Below, piece by piece: positions 43,679 to 53,307 of a stretch of DNA of 64,000 nt. The DNA is taken from contig NZ_QMDX01000005.1 of assembly GCF_007421925.1 (NCBI RefSeq), positions 62,001-126,000 on the forward strand, in the 5' to 3' direction. Under the pieces are notes generated by a model, which was not told the DNA's origin, ran no database searches, and saw only the letters and a list, made by a program, of their open reading frames with translations. Origin of the DNA: Haloglomus irregulare (GTDB lineage Archaea; Halobacteriota; Halobacteria; Halobacteriales; Haloarculaceae). The translations under genes were made by a program, and so were the position numbers. Each line of letters begins with the position of its first letter. Position 1 is the stretch's first letter.

Positions 43679-44506
43679 TCAGTACGGCGATTGCCGGACC
43701 AGGTGCCCCCCGTCGACGGCGTAGTAGGACCCGGTGACGTACGCGGACGCCCGACTCGCCAGGAACAGCGCCAGCGGGACACAGTCCTCGGCAACGCCGA
43801 ACCGGTCGGCGGCCATCTCGTCGAGCAGCTGCGGGGGGAGCGCGCCGCCGGCGGCCTCGGAGACGCCCTCCGTCTCGATGATGCCCGGCGCGATGGTGTT
43901 GGCGCGGATGCCGTACTTGGCCCACTCGCTGGCGACCGTCTGCATCAGGTTGTGGACGCCCGCCTTCCCCGCCCCGGAGTGGCCGTGGAACGGTGCGCCG
44001 TCGACGCTGTTCGTGGCCCCCATCGAGATGATGGAACCGCCGCCGGACTCGCGCATGTGCTCACCGACGCTCATCGTACAGTAGGCGGTCCCGTCGAGGA
44101 TGGTCCCGACGACGGCGCGCCAGCCGTTGACAGAGAGGTCCTCGAACGGGGTGAGGAAGTTCGCACCCGCGTTGTTGACCAGGACGCTGATGTCGCCCAA
44201 CTCGTCGAGAACGGTGTCGCACATCGCGTCGACCGCCTCCTCCTCCCGCACGTCGACGGTCGTGGCGCACGCGTCGACGCCCTTCTCCTCGATGGCCTCC
44301 GCGACCGGTTCGAGGTGGTCCATGTCGCGGCTGGCGACCGCCACGTCGGCACCGTGCTCGGCGAACGCGAGCGCCATCGATTCCCCGATACCCGTGCCGC
44401 CGCCGGTGACGAGGCAGACCTCGCCTTCGAGGAGGTCGTCGGCGAAGACGTCGGTCGAGGGTGGGGTGGCCGGCCAGTCGTCCGTCGGCTCGCTGTGGTC
44501 GGACAT
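43679..44506 (-). CDS. 2,4-dienoyl-CoA reductase-like SDR
   Basis: A 275-residue SDR. TGGGTGIG binds the nucleotide and NNAGAN is intact, but the usual YxxxK active site reads SGAGK, with Ser in place of Tyr (HGHSGAGKAGVHNLMQ). The same Tyr-less pattern and the APGIIETEGVSEAAGG loop recall the SDR-type 2,4-dienoyl-CoA reductases, which reduce polyunsaturated acyl-CoA. That assignment is an inference from these motifs. The acyl-CoA ligase lies 115 bases upstream on the same strand, so one transcript is possible. Confidence 0.82.
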   Translation of the reverse strand: MSDHSEPTDDWPATPPSTDVFADDLLEGEVCLVTGGGTGIGESMALAFAEHGADVAVASRDMDHLEPVAEAIEEKGVDACATTVDVREEEAVDAMCDTVLDELGDISVLVNNAGANFLTPFEDLSVNGWRAVVGTILDGTAYCTMSVGEHMRESGGGSIISMGATNSVDGAPFHGHSGAGKAGVHNLMQTVASEWAKYGIRANTIAPGIIETEGVSEAAGGALPPQLLDEMAADRFGVAEDCVPLALFLASRASAYVTGSYYAVDGGHLVRQSPY

Positions 44507-44621
44507 AGCCCACCCCACCGCCGGCGGGCACAAGAAGCCACTCCCGCGCCAGACGGAGCGTATTTATGACGGGGGCAGCGGTGGCGCGTTGCCAGGGGCG
44601 TCACCCGGCCGGCGGACGGCC

Positions 44622-46124
44622 TCAGTCGAACCGCTCGCGCAGCGCCACCTTGTCCATCTTCCGCGTCGAGGTCTTCGGCAGCGCGTCGACGACGCGGAAC
44701 TCCCTCGGCACCTTGTAGTCGGTGAGGGTCCCGCGACAGCCGGCCTCCAGGTCCTCGGCCGTCACGTCGCCGACGACGAACGCGACGATGCGCTCGCCCA
44801 GCCGGTCGTCCGGCGCGCCCACGACGGCGGCCTCGGCGACGCCGTCGATGCCGTAGAGCACCTCCTCGACCTCGCGGGGGTAGACGTTCTCCCCGCCCGT
44901 GATGATCATGTCGTCGATGCGGTCCTCGACGAACAGGTGGCCGTCCGCGTCCATCCGGGCGACGTCGCCCGAGCGGAGCCAGCGCTTGCCCTCGCGTTCC
45001 ACGAACGCCTCGTCGTTCTTCTCGGGCAGGTTGAGATAGCCGGGCGTGATGGTGTCGCCGTGCCAGAGCATCTCGCCCTTCTGGTCCGTGTCTACGGGCT
45101 CCTTCGTCTCGGGGTCCTCGATACGGACGTCGACCACCTCTCGGGCCGGCGGCCCGATGCTGCCGGCCTTGTAGACGTCCTGGTCGGGGGTGTTGATGGC
45201 CGCCAGCGGCGTCGTCTCCGTCATCCCGTACCCCTCCAGGAGTCTGATGTCCAGCAGCTCCTCGGCGGCGTCGATGCGCTCCCTGGGCATCGGCGACCCG
45301 CCGACGCCGACCGTCGAGAGCGACGAGAGGTCGTGGTCCCCGATACCCTCGTTGAGGACGTCGACGAGCATCGTCGGGATGAAGAAGGCGTAGGTCACGT
45401 CGCGTTCTGCCATCGTCGACAGCGCGAGGTCGATATCCCACTGCGGGAGGAGGTGGTTCTCGGCCCCCGCGACGATGAACGGCGTCGTCGTCACGTTCAG
45501 CCCGGAGACGTGGAAGCAGGGACAGACCGTCAGCGCGACCTCGTCGCTCGTCCAGTCCATCGCCGCGATGAGACCGTCGGCGTTGGCCGAGAGGTTCCCA
45601 TGCGTGTGCTTGACCCCCTTCGGCCGCCCGGTCGTCCCGGAGGTGTAGACCAGTTCGGCGAGTTCGTCGTTCCGACGCGGATGGGTCTCGTGCGGGCCGG
45701 CGTGCTCCGCGACGAGCGAGCCGTACGCGTGGCCGCGCTCGCCACCGGCGACGATGAGGTGTTCGAGGGCGTCCGTCTCGAACGACGCGGCGGCGTCCTC
45801 GAACTGTCCGACGGTGACGAGCGCCGACGCCCCCGCGTCGTCGAGGACGTACTCCACCTCCGACCCCTCGAACCGCATGTTGATGGGGAACGGGATGGCG
45901 CCGTGCTTCATCGCGCCGAAGTAGGCCGCCACGAACGCGGTGCTGTTCGGGAGGTAGAGCGCCACGCGGTCGCCCGGCGCCACGCCGAGATCGGCCAGCG
46001 CGTTCGCGAACGCGTCCGTCTCCCCGGCGAGCTCACGGTAGGTGAGGTCGCGCTGGGGGTCCGTGACCGCGAGGTCGTCCGGCGACTCCGCGGCCGACAT
46101 GTCGAGGTAGTTGGCGAAGTTCAT
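44622..46124 (-). CDS. fatty-acid-type acyl-CoA ligase (AMP-forming)
   Basis: A 500-residue ANL-superfamily ligase. It has the AMP-binding P-loop LVYTSGTTGRPKGVKHTH, the adenylate motif GYGMTETTPL and the hinge ARMDADGHLFVEDRIDDMIITGGENVYPREVEE, with the catalytic Lys in ALPKTSTRKMDK. Compared with the 17.8 kb enzyme it is closer to long/medium-chain fatty-acyl-CoA synthetases. The ATG at 46124 is preferred over an upstream extension that has no similarity. Confidence 0.92.
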   Translation of the reverse strand: MNFANYLDMSAAESPDDLAVTDPQRDLTYRELAGETDAFANALADLGVAPGDRVALYLPNSTAFVAAYFGAMKHGAIPFPINMRFEGSEVEYVLDDAGASALVTVGQFEDAAASFETDALEHLIVAGGERGHAYGSLVAEHAGPHETHPRRNDELAELVYTSGTTGRPKGVKHTHGNLSANADGLIAAMDWTSDEVALTVCPCFHVSGLNVTTTPFIVAGAENHLLPQWDIDLALSTMAERDVTYAFFIPTMLVDVLNEGIGDHDLSSLSTVGVGGSPMPRERIDAAEELLDIRLLEGYGMTETTPLAAINTPDQDVYKAGSIGPPAREVVDVRIEDPETKEPVDTDQKGEMLWHGDTITPGYLNLPEKNDEAFVEREGKRWLRSGDVARMDADGHLFVEDRIDDMIITGGENVYPREVEEVLYGIDGVAEAAVVGAPDDRLGERIVAFVVGDVTAEDLEAGCRGTLTDYKVPREFRVVDALPKTSTRKMDKVALRERFD

Positions 46125-46148
46125 ACTCTCCGACGTGGCTGGGACCGG

Positions 46149-46156
46149 CTTATCGT
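46149..46156 (-). promoter_or_regulatory. TATA-like box for acyl-CoA ligase
   Basis: CGATAAGC on the minus strand, 25-32 bases before the ATG at 46124, in the 143-base divergent interval shared with the acyl-CoA dehydrogenase gene. Confidence 0.35.
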
Positions 46157-46267
46157 TTTGGGGTGTGGTAGCTACGGTCACTCTGCCGGGTCGTGACCGC
46201 GGTCCCGGGTCAACCCACCGCACATCCGAGGGCAAACGGCTTGGTGCGTGCCACCGTGTCGTGTGGC

Positions 46268-47404
46268 ATGGTCGACTTCGGGTTCTCCGAGGAGGAGCGC
46301 GCCATCCGGCAGACGGCCCGCGAGTTCGCCGAGAACGAGATCGCTCCGGTCGCCCGCCACCACGAGGAGACCGGCCAGTGGCCCCGCGAGGTGTGGGAGA
46401 AGGCCGTCGACACCGGGCTCGTCGGCGGCGGCATCCCGGTCGAGTACGGCGGGGCCGGGCTCTCGCAGGTGGAGATGTGCCTGTTCATGGAGGAGATCTC
46501 ACGGGTCGACGCCGGGATGCTCGCCGCCATCGGCACCGAGTTCGGTACCCGGATGATCGAGAAGTTCGGCACCGAGGCACAGAAGGAGTGGATCCTCCGC
46601 GGGGTCGCCGAGGGGGAACTCATCGGCGCGCTCGGCAACACCGAGCCCAGCCACGGCTCCGACGCCGCCAGCATCGAGACCACCGCCCGCAAAGAGGGCG
46701 ACGAGTACGTCATCGACGGCGTGAAGACGTTCATCACGCACGGCACCATCGCGGACTACGTCCTCACGACGTGTCGCACCGGCGACGAGGGCCACGGTGG
46801 CATCTCCGCCGTCATCGTGGAGACGGACCGCGACGGGTTCGAGGTGGAGAGCGAGATCCACAAGCTCGGGTGGAACGCCTCCGAGACCGCCCAGCTGCGA
46901 TACGACGGCGTCCGCGTCCCCGAGGAGAACCTCGTCGGCACCGAGAACGCCGGCTTCTATCAGCTGATGGAGTTCTTCGAGGAGGAGCGGGTCGGCATCG
47001 CCGCGCAGGCGCTGGGCATCGCGCAGGGCTGTCTGGAGGAGACCGTCGACTACGTGGGCGAGCGCGAGCAGTTCGACCGCGAGCTCCGGGAGTTCCAGGC
47101 CGTCCAGCACACGGTCGCCGACATGGCGACGAAGGTCGAGCTGGCGCGCCGCATCGTCTACGACGCCGCCCAACGCGTCGACGACGGCGAGAAACCGACC
47201 AAGCTGGCGTCGATGGCGAAGCTGTACGTCAGCGAGATCGCCGAGGAGGTGGCCTCGGATGCCATCCAGCTCCACGGCGGCAACGGCTACACCACCGACT
47301 ACCCCGTCTCACGCCACTACAAACACACCAAGATCTATCAGATCGGCGAGGGCGCAAGCGAGATCCAGCGCAACATCATCGCCAAGGAACTGCTTGACCT
47401 GTGA
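46268..47404 (+). CDS. acyl-CoA dehydrogenase
   Basis: A 378-residue ACAD. It carries the N-terminal helical domain, the FAD motif [16 protein letters not shown], the middle strand [16 protein letters not shown], and C-terminal [37 protein letters not shown], the standard end of short/branched-chain ACADs. The frame is open upstream, but [15 protein letters not shown] at 46268 is the family start. Divergent from the acyl-CoA ligase, so both can answer the same signal. Confidence 0.94.
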   Translation: MVDFGFSEEERAIRQTAREFAENEIAPVARHHEETGQWPREVWEKAVDTGLVGGGIPVEYGGAGLSQVEMCLFMEEISRVDAGMLAAIGTEFGTRMIEKFGTEAQKEWILRGVAEGELIGALGNTEPSHGSDAASIETTARKEGDEYVIDGVKTFITHGTIADYVLTTCRTGDEGHGGISAVIVETDRDGFEVESEIHKLGWNASETAQLRYDGVRVPEENLVGTENAGFYQLMEFFEEERVGIAAQALGIAQGCLEETVDYVGEREQFDRELREFQAVQHTVADMATKVELARRIVYDAAQRVDDGEKPTKLASMAKLYVSEIAEEVASDAIQLHGGNGYTTDYPVSRHYKHTKIYQIGEGASEIQRNIIAKELLDL

Positions 47405-47662
47405 GCCACCCCGGCTACGGTCCCAGTGGAGTAGTAGTTCCCCGTTCCTTCTCCGGATTCGCTGCTCGCCGGGTGACCTCCCCCAGCGACGACACGGCCA
47501 CGGCCGGGTCACGGGGTGGACCCCGGACTCCCGAGTGGGGAATCGGTGTGTACCACCCCGCTGGCATAGCGGGAACGGGGCCGATACCGCCCAGTCGGAC
47601 CAGCCGCCAGTGCCGCGTTCCGGACCCCAACCGTTGAAACGCCGGGGCCCCGAAGTCAGACC

Positions 47663-48598
47663 ATGTCGCTCGTGCTGCCCGAAGAAATCGTCGTCGAGCG
47701 GCTCCTCCCGACGCTGCGGGTCGCGCTCGCCCGCGACCTCTCGGAGCGGGGCCTCACGCAGTCCGCCATCGCCGACCGGCTCGGCGTGACTCAGGCCGCC
47801 GTCAGCAACTACCTCTCGGGGGACCCCGACGTCGAGGAGCGGTTCGTCGAGCACGAGCGGTTCCGGCGGGCCGTCGACCGCATCGGCGCCGGCTTCGCCG
47901 AGGGCTCGATGGACGGCTACGAGGCGCTGGCCGAGACGCTCGAACTGGTCCGGGCGTTCGAGGACCGCGGGCCGGTCTGTGCCGTCCACGAGGAGGAGAT
48001 GCCCGCGCTGCAGGGGCTGGGCTGTGACCTCTGTGTGCGCGGCGCCGACGAGGCGCTCTCCGAGGAGCGTCGCGTGCTCGCGGACGTGCGCAAGGCCACC
48101 AGACGGCTGCAGGACGTCGAGGGCGCGGCGGGGTTCATCCCCAGCGTCGGCACCAACGTCGGGATGGCGCTGCCGGGGGCCGCCGACCCGACCGACGTGG
48201 CGGCGGTCCCGGGGCGGGTCATCGCCGTCCGCAGGCGCGTGACGGTGCCCGCGAACCCGGAGTTCGGCGCGAGCGAGCACGTCGCGAACGCGCTGCTCGC
48301 CGCGGCCGAGCACGACCCCTCCGTGCGGGGCGCGCTGAACGTCGCGACGGACGACCGGCTGCTGGCGGCCCCGCGCGACGCCGGCCACGACCCGCTGGAG
48401 GTCGCGGCCGCCGGACCTGACGGCGACGGGGAGCAGGTCGGGTTCTGGGCGGCGTTCGCCGAGCGCGAGGGCGTGCCGCCCGTCGTCTACCATCGCGGTG
48501 CCTACGGCGTGGAGCCGGTGACCTACGTCTTCGGTGAGTCCGCGGAGGCCGCGGTCGAGCGGCTGGCGACCCTGGTCGCGGCGGCGACCGCGGAGTGA
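47663..48598 (+). CDS. HTH-ThiN transcriptional regulator (ThiR type)
   Basis: A 311-residue fusion: an N-terminal HTH (residues ~25-55, LTQSAIADRLGVTQAAVSNYLSG), a linker with CxxC (CDLCVRG), and a C-terminal ThiN-like domain (~130-305, GFIPSVGTNVGMALPGA...). ThiN alone makes thiamine phosphate; fused to HTH it acts as the ligand-sensing domain of ThiR, the archaeal thiamine regulator. No thiamine gene is in the window, so its targets are elsewhere. The 258-base interval upstream (47405-47662) holds a partial dyad GGTGTGTACCACC at 47545-47557 that could be an operator, but this is weak. Confidence 0.86.
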   Translation: MSLVLPEEIVVERLLPTLRVALARDLSERGLTQSAIADRLGVTQAAVSNYLSGDPDVEERFVEHERFRRAVDRIGAGFAEGSMDGYEALAETLELVRAFEDRGPVCAVHEEEMPALQGLGCDLCVRGADEALSEERRVLADVRKATRRLQDVEGAAGFIPSVGTNVGMALPGAADPTDVAAVPGRVIAVRRRVTVPANPEFGASEHVANALLAAAEHDPSVRGALNVATDDRLLAAPRDAGHDPLEVAAAGPDGDGEQVGFWAAFAEREGVPPVVYHRGAYGVEPVTYVFGESAEAAVERLATLVAAATAE

Positions 48599-48605
48599 GG
48601 CGCCC

Positions 48606-51600
48606 TCACTGCTGTTCGGCGAGCGCGGCGTCCAGCGCCTCGACCGGGTGGGGCGGGCGCTGGTCCATCGCGTCCCAGTCCTCCAGCTGCGTGCGGCAGG
48701 AGGCACCGGGGGCGACCACCGTCTCCGCGGGGCTCCCTTCGATCTGGTCGAAGAGGACCTCGGCGACCGCCTTGCTCATCGAGTAGTGCTCGGCCTCGTA
48801 GCCGAAGGAGCCGGCCATCCCACAGCAGGTCGAGTCGAGCGGCTCGACCGCGAAGCCGGCCCGCCGGAGCACGCCGACGGCGTGGTGGTCCTTCTTCGTC
48901 GCCTTCTGGTGGCAGTGGCCGTGGTAGGCCAGCGACCCGCCGATGGGAACGTGGCCGTCGCGCTCGCCGGCCGCGCCGACGGCCCGGTCGGGGTCGAACG
49001 CCAGGTCACGGTCTAGGTCGTGCCGGTCGAGATACTCACAGACGCCGTGGGTGTGCTCCCGGACCATGTCGACGGCGGTCCCGGAGAGGAGGTCGCCGTA
49101 GTCCGACTGGACCATCACCGCGTCCGTCGGCTCGACGACGACCACGTCCCGTCCGTCCTCGACCCGGGGAGCAAGCTCGGCGACGACCTCGCGGGCGCGC
49201 TCCCGGGAGGTGTCGAGGAACCCCTTCGAGTGGGCGGCCCGGCCCGAGGGGAGCGGCTCGGCCAGGTCGACGTGGACGCCCGCCGTCTCGAGCACGCCGA
49301 CCGCCGCCCGCGCGACCTCCGGGGTGACGTAGGTGGTGTACGGGTCCGGCAGGAGGACGACCCGATGGGTCGCGGATTCGGGGTCGACCGGCGAGGTCCG
49401 CCCCTCGAACCAGTCGACGAACGACTCGCTCGCGAACGCCGGGAGGTCCCGCTCCCGGGCGATTCCGACCGTCTTCTCGGCCAGCCAGCCGGCGCCGGGG
49501 AGCGACCCGAGTGCGTTGACCAGCGGCGCGAGCCGCGACCCGGCCGCGGAGAGGCCGAACACGTTGGCGAACAGCCGGTCCCGAAGCGGCGGCTTCCCGC
49601 CCGACTCGTGGGCAGCGTGCTCGACCTCGGCCTTCAGCTTCGCCATGTCGACCTGCGAGGGGCAGTCCCGGGCACAACCTTTGCACCCGACGCAGAGGTC
49701 CATCACCTCGCCGAGGAACTCCTCGTCGGCCGCCTCGATGTCGACATCGCCGGAGAGCACCCCGCGGAGCGCGTTCGCCCGACCACGGGTGGACTGGATC
49801 TCCTCGTCGGCCGCCCGGTAGGTCGGGCACATCACGCCGCCGGTGGTCTCCTGGGGGCCGCGACAGCCGCCGCAGCCGTGGCAGAGCTCCACCATCCCCT
49901 GGAACCCGTTCTCGTTCTCCCACTCCAGCGCGGGCTCGAAGCCCCCGCCCCCGCCGCCCGCACCGTCGTCGGCGCCCGCGTCCGGAGCGAGCACGTCCGC
50001 GTCGAACTCGTACTCCTCGTCGAACCGGAGGTTCTCGGTCATGTCGACGTCGCCACAGACCTGCCCGGGATTGAGCAGGCCATCGGGGTCGAACGCGCCC
50101 TTGAGCTCCCGGAACAGGCCGAACACCTCGTCGCCGTACAGCTTCCGGTTCCAGCCCGTCCGGGCGCGGCCGTCGCCGTGCTCGCCGGAGACCGAGCCCC
50201 CGTACTCGACGACGAGGTCCGTCACGTCGTCGGCGATGGACTGCATCCGCTCGACGCCCTCGACGGTCTTCGTGTCGACCAGCGGCCGGACGTGGAGACA
50301 CCCGGGGCCGGCATGGGCGTAGAAGGAGGCGTACGTGTCGTGTGCCTCAAGCACCTCGCGGAAGTCGGCGACGTACTCCGGGAGCCGCTCGGGCGGCACC
50401 GCACAGTCCTCGACGAAGGAGATGTGCTTGGCGTCGCTGGTCCGCCCGAGCAGGATGGGGAGGCCGGACTTGCGGAGCTTCCAGAACCGCGCGCGGTCGT
50501 CGTCGTCGTGAGCCTCGCGGGCGAACGTGGCACGGGGTTCCGGCCCGGTCGCCGCGGCCACGACCCCCCCGTCCGGGAGCCCGGCCTCGGGGTCGGGGTC
50601 GAGGTGGCGCGCGCGGTCGCCCAGCAGCCCGGCCACCGTCTCCCGGCCCGCGGCGTCGTCGTCGGCGTAGAACTCCACCAGCAGGACCGCGCCGGTCCCC
50701 TCCGGTGCTAACTCCGCCACGAGGTCGCCGAACTCCGTGGTGTCCCGCGCCAGGTCCAGCAGTACGTCGTCGAGCACCTCCACCGCCGCGGGGTCGTGTT
50801 CGAGGATGGGCGCCACGTCGGCCATCGCGGCCACGAGGTCGTCGTAGCCCAGTAGCGCGACCGACTTCGTCGCCGGAACCGGTTCCAGCGACACGGTCAC
50901 TGACGTCACGACCGCCAGGGTGCCCTCGGAGCCACAGAGCAACGTCGCGAGGTTCACGCTCGTCCCGTCCGGGAGCGGGCCCGCGCCGTCGCCGGGTTCG
51001 CGGTCCAGTCCCGCGTAGGCGTCGGCGACGAAGGCGTTCAGGTTGTAGCCGGAGACGTTCCGCTTCAGGTCGGGGAACGCCGTCATCAGGGTCCCGGCCT
51101 CGTCCTCCAGGGTCTCCAGCGCCTGGCGTGCGATTCGGGCCTCAATGGACCAGTCGCCGCCGGCCCGGCGCCGGAGCTCGCCGACCGTCGTCTGCCCCAG
51201 GGTCGCCGTGGTCCCGTCGGCCAGCACGACCTCGCAGGACTCGACGTATGCGTCGGTCTTCCCGTACTGCAGTGAGTGTGCGCCGGTGGAGTTGTTGCCG
51301 ACGGCGCCGCCGATGGCGGACTTATCACCCCAGGCCGGGTCCGGCGCGAACTTCAGGCCATGCTCGCCGACGGTCGCGTTCAGGTCGCCGAGCAGACAGC
51401 CCGGCTGCACGGTCGCCGTACGCGCCGCCGGGTCCACGTCGACGACGGCATCCATCTGGGCAGTGAAGTCCAGCACGACGGCCTCGTTGACCGACTGCCC
51501 GGCCAGCGACGTGCCGCCGCCGCGAGGCAGCACCGGCACGTCGCGGTCGGCGCAGAACGAGACCGTCGCCGCCACGTCGTCGGTATCGCGCGGGAACACC

Positions 51601-51806
51601 ACTCCGACCGGGAGCACCTCGTAGGCGGAGGCGTCCGTGGCGTACAGGGTCCGCGTGTACTCGTCGAACCGGACCTCCCCATCGACCCGCTCGCGGAGCC
51701 CCGCGACCAGGTCGGCGTGCTCCTCGGGGACCGGACCGCCGGCGTAGTCGTAGTCGGCCCGCGGGTCCGCGGCGGGGGCGGGTGGGTCCGACTCCTCGGT
51801 TGCCAT
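48606..51806 (-). CDS. FAD-linked oxidase fused to Fe-S domain (D-lactate/glycolate dehydrogenase type)
   Basis: A 1066-residue fusion. The N-terminal half is a GlcD/DLD-type FAD-binding dehydrogenase (VLPRGGGTSLAGQSVNEAVVLDF near 90). The C-terminal half is a GlcF/GlpC-like Fe-S protein with two ferredoxin clusters (CHGCGGCRGP... and CVGCKGCARDCPSQVDM) and a heterodisulfide-reductase-like CCG domain (STCCGMAGSFGYEAEHY). It should oxidise a 2-hydroxy acid and pass electrons to the quinone pool. A TTG at 51818 would add four residues. Convergent with the ThiR gene. Confidence 0.92.
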   Translation of the reverse strand: MATEESDPPAPAADPRADYDYAGGPVPEEHADLVAGLRERVDGEVRFDEYTRTLYATDASAYEVLPVGVVFPRDTDDVAATVSFCADRDVPVLPRGGGTSLAGQSVNEAVVLDFTAQMDAVVDVDPAARTATVQPGCLLGDLNATVGEHGLKFAPDPAWGDKSAIGGAVGNNSTGAHSLQYGKTDAYVESCEVVLADGTTATLGQTTVGELRRRAGGDWSIEARIARQALETLEDEAGTLMTAFPDLKRNVSGYNLNAFVADAYAGLDREPGDGAGPLPDGTSVNLATLLCGSEGTLAVVTSVTVSLEPVPATKSVALLGYDDLVAAMADVAPILEHDPAAVEVLDDVLLDLARDTTEFGDLVAELAPEGTGAVLLVEFYADDDAAGRETVAGLLGDRARHLDPDPEAGLPDGGVVAAATGPEPRATFAREAHDDDDRARFWKLRKSGLPILLGRTSDAKHISFVEDCAVPPERLPEYVADFREVLEAHDTYASFYAHAGPGCLHVRPLVDTKTVEGVERMQSIADDVTDLVVEYGGSVSGEHGDGRARTGWNRKLYGDEVFGLFRELKGAFDPDGLLNPGQVCGDVDMTENLRFDEEYEFDADVLAPDAGADDGAGGGGGGFEPALEWENENGFQGMVELCHGCGGCRGPQETTGGVMCPTYRAADEEIQSTRGRANALRGVLSGDVDIEAADEEFLGEVMDLCVGCKGCARDCPSQVDMAKLKAEVEHAAHESGGKPPLRDRLFANVFGLSAAGSRLAPLVNALGSLPGAGWLAEKTVGIARERDLPAFASESFVDWFEGRTSPVDPESATHRVVLLPDPYTTYVTPEVARAAVGVLETAGVHVDLAEPLPSGRAAHSKGFLDTSRERAREVVAELAPRVEDGRDVVVVEPTDAVMVQSDYGDLLSGTAVDMVREHTHGVCEYLDRHDLDRDLAFDPDRAVGAAGERDGHVPIGGSLAYHGHCHQKATKKDHHAVGVLRRAGFAVEPLDSTCCGMAGSFGYEAEHYSMSKAVAEVLFDQIEGSPAETVVAPGASCRTQLEDWDAMDQRPPHPVEALDAALAEQQ

Positions 51807-51982
51807 GGTCCCGCTCAAGGGGCGTGAGTATGTTAATCCCCCGCCGGCCCCCGACTGAGCCGACGGTCAGCGCGGGCGCCGGGGCCTCGACGGGTGGCCA
51901 CGAGGCCAGTCCCCGACACGGCCCCCGGCCGTGGTGGGCGGGCTGGCCGGGCCACGGATGGCCCGGCCCAGCGTGACCGCGG

Positions 51983-52702
51983 TCAGGGCGACAGCGGCTG
52001 TGGGTGGCGCTCCTCGTACCGGTCGAAGGTGTACGGCATCCACTCCTTTGCCTCCTCGAGCACCGTCTCCGAGAGCTCCCGCACCTCCCACTGGGCGTCG
52101 CCCTTCATGCGCATGTTGAGGAGATGCATCAGCGCCCGCGCGTTCATCGAGAAGGTGAGGTTCACCTTCGTGCCGATGGGGAGCAGCATCCGCGCGTCCT
52201 CCTTCGGGACGCCTGCGTCGACGAGGTCGGCGTAGGCGTCGATACACCTCTTGTACACCTCGTCTGCCAGCTCGGTCCGTTCGGCGGCCGGCATCTCGAC
52301 CTCCTCCGCCCCCTCGCGGGAGACGACCTCGTCGGCCTCGAACGTCTCCGGGTAGGTGAACCGCTCCTCCAGCGGCTCGTCCTCCGAGAGTTCGACGTAG
52401 CGGAGGCTCATCACGTCGAACGAGGCGTGGCGATGCCGGGTGATCTGTGCCATGCACGAGCGACTGACGCCCCGAACCGCGAAGGTCGCGGAGGGGTGCT
52501 CGAACGGACCCCAGTGGCCCGACCGCATCAGGTGGTCCATCAGGGTGCGTTTCTTCTCCTCCAGCGTCTCGCCCTCGACGGGCTCCATGACCTCGGCGAA
52601 CGGCACGTCGCTGCCGACCCAGTCCGACGAGTAGTCGCCGCGGGCCGCGCGACAGACCAGTTCCTCGGGGTTCGGCGTGCAATCGAGGAGTTCGACCTGC
52701 AT
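51983..52702 (-). CDS. thyX: FAD-dependent thymidylate synthase
   Basis: A 239-residue ThyX, making dTMP from dUMP with methylene-tetrahydrofolate and FAD. The ThyX signature RHRHAS (residues 89-94, RHRxxS) is intact, with FDVMSLRYVEL after it. Length and the C-terminal NARALMHLLNMRMKGDAQWEVRELS are typical. The ATG at 52702 (MQVELLD) is the family start, although the frame stays open upstream into a degraded gene. Confidence 0.95.
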   Translation of the reverse strand: MQVELLDCTPNPEELVCRAARGDYSSDWVGSDVPFAEVMEPVEGETLEEKKRTLMDHLMRSGHWGPFEHPSATFAVRGVSRSCMAQITRHRHASFDVMSLRYVELSEDEPLEERFTYPETFEADEVVSREGAEEVEMPAAERTELADEVYKRCIDAYADLVDAGVPKEDARMLLPIGTKVNLTFSMNARALMHLLNMRMKGDAQWEVRELSETVLEEAKEWMPYTFDRYEERHPQPLSP

Positions 52703-53162
52703 GCACCAGTGCCCGTGCGGAGAGGGTAAGAACCCGTCGCCGTCCGTGTCTCGATGCCGGGCCGCCGCCACCGTCAGCACCACGCCGTCCTCGCTCACGG
52801 CGGCGGCCCGCGTCCGGCTCGGGTCGTACGACCTGCGACCGGTGAACGGGTCGTAGCCCCCGTGCGGACCTGCGGCCGACAGCGACGTATCGCCGGTGAG
52901 TTCCACCCGGGGAGCCGCTCGACGGCCTCCCGTGATTCGGCGGGGAGCGCGGCGCGCTGGCGCCGGCAGGCATCGACGCTTCCGGAGCAGAACCCGCGCA
53001 TGTCCGCCTCGGACAGGACGCCCGTGCGAACAGCCAGTCGGGGTACTCGGGCGGCGGCTCGTCGCTCCCGGCCGGGAGGTCCTCGGCGCGGCCGGCGGGA
53101 CCGCTCGTCAGGAGGGCGGCGACGCCTCCGGCGCGGAGGACGTCGCGACGTCGTGGAGACAT
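52703..53162 (-). pseudogene. frameshifted Tat-exported protein upstream of thyX
   Basis: The coding signal moves through all three minus-strand frames. Frame 1 starts with a Tat signal (MSPRRRDVLRAGGVAALLTS, ATG at 53162) and EYPDWLFA. Frame 2 continues GVLSEADMRGFCSGSVDACRRQRAALP... Frame 3 carries VELTGDTSLSAAGPHGGYD to about the thyX start, with no stop before it. Adding one base near the first junction restores the reading. I do not recognise the family. Confidence 0.55.
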
Positions 53163-53307
53163 CGACGTGGGATGTCGGTGGTGCCGGTAACTGTCTTCGG
53201 CTGCCCCGCCGGTGACCGACGCCACAGCGTCCCCGGCGTCCGCGCCGACCGTCCAACGCGCCGCCGTACTACGGGGTTTCATATCCCGCCGGTTCCTGGC
53301 CCGTCGC

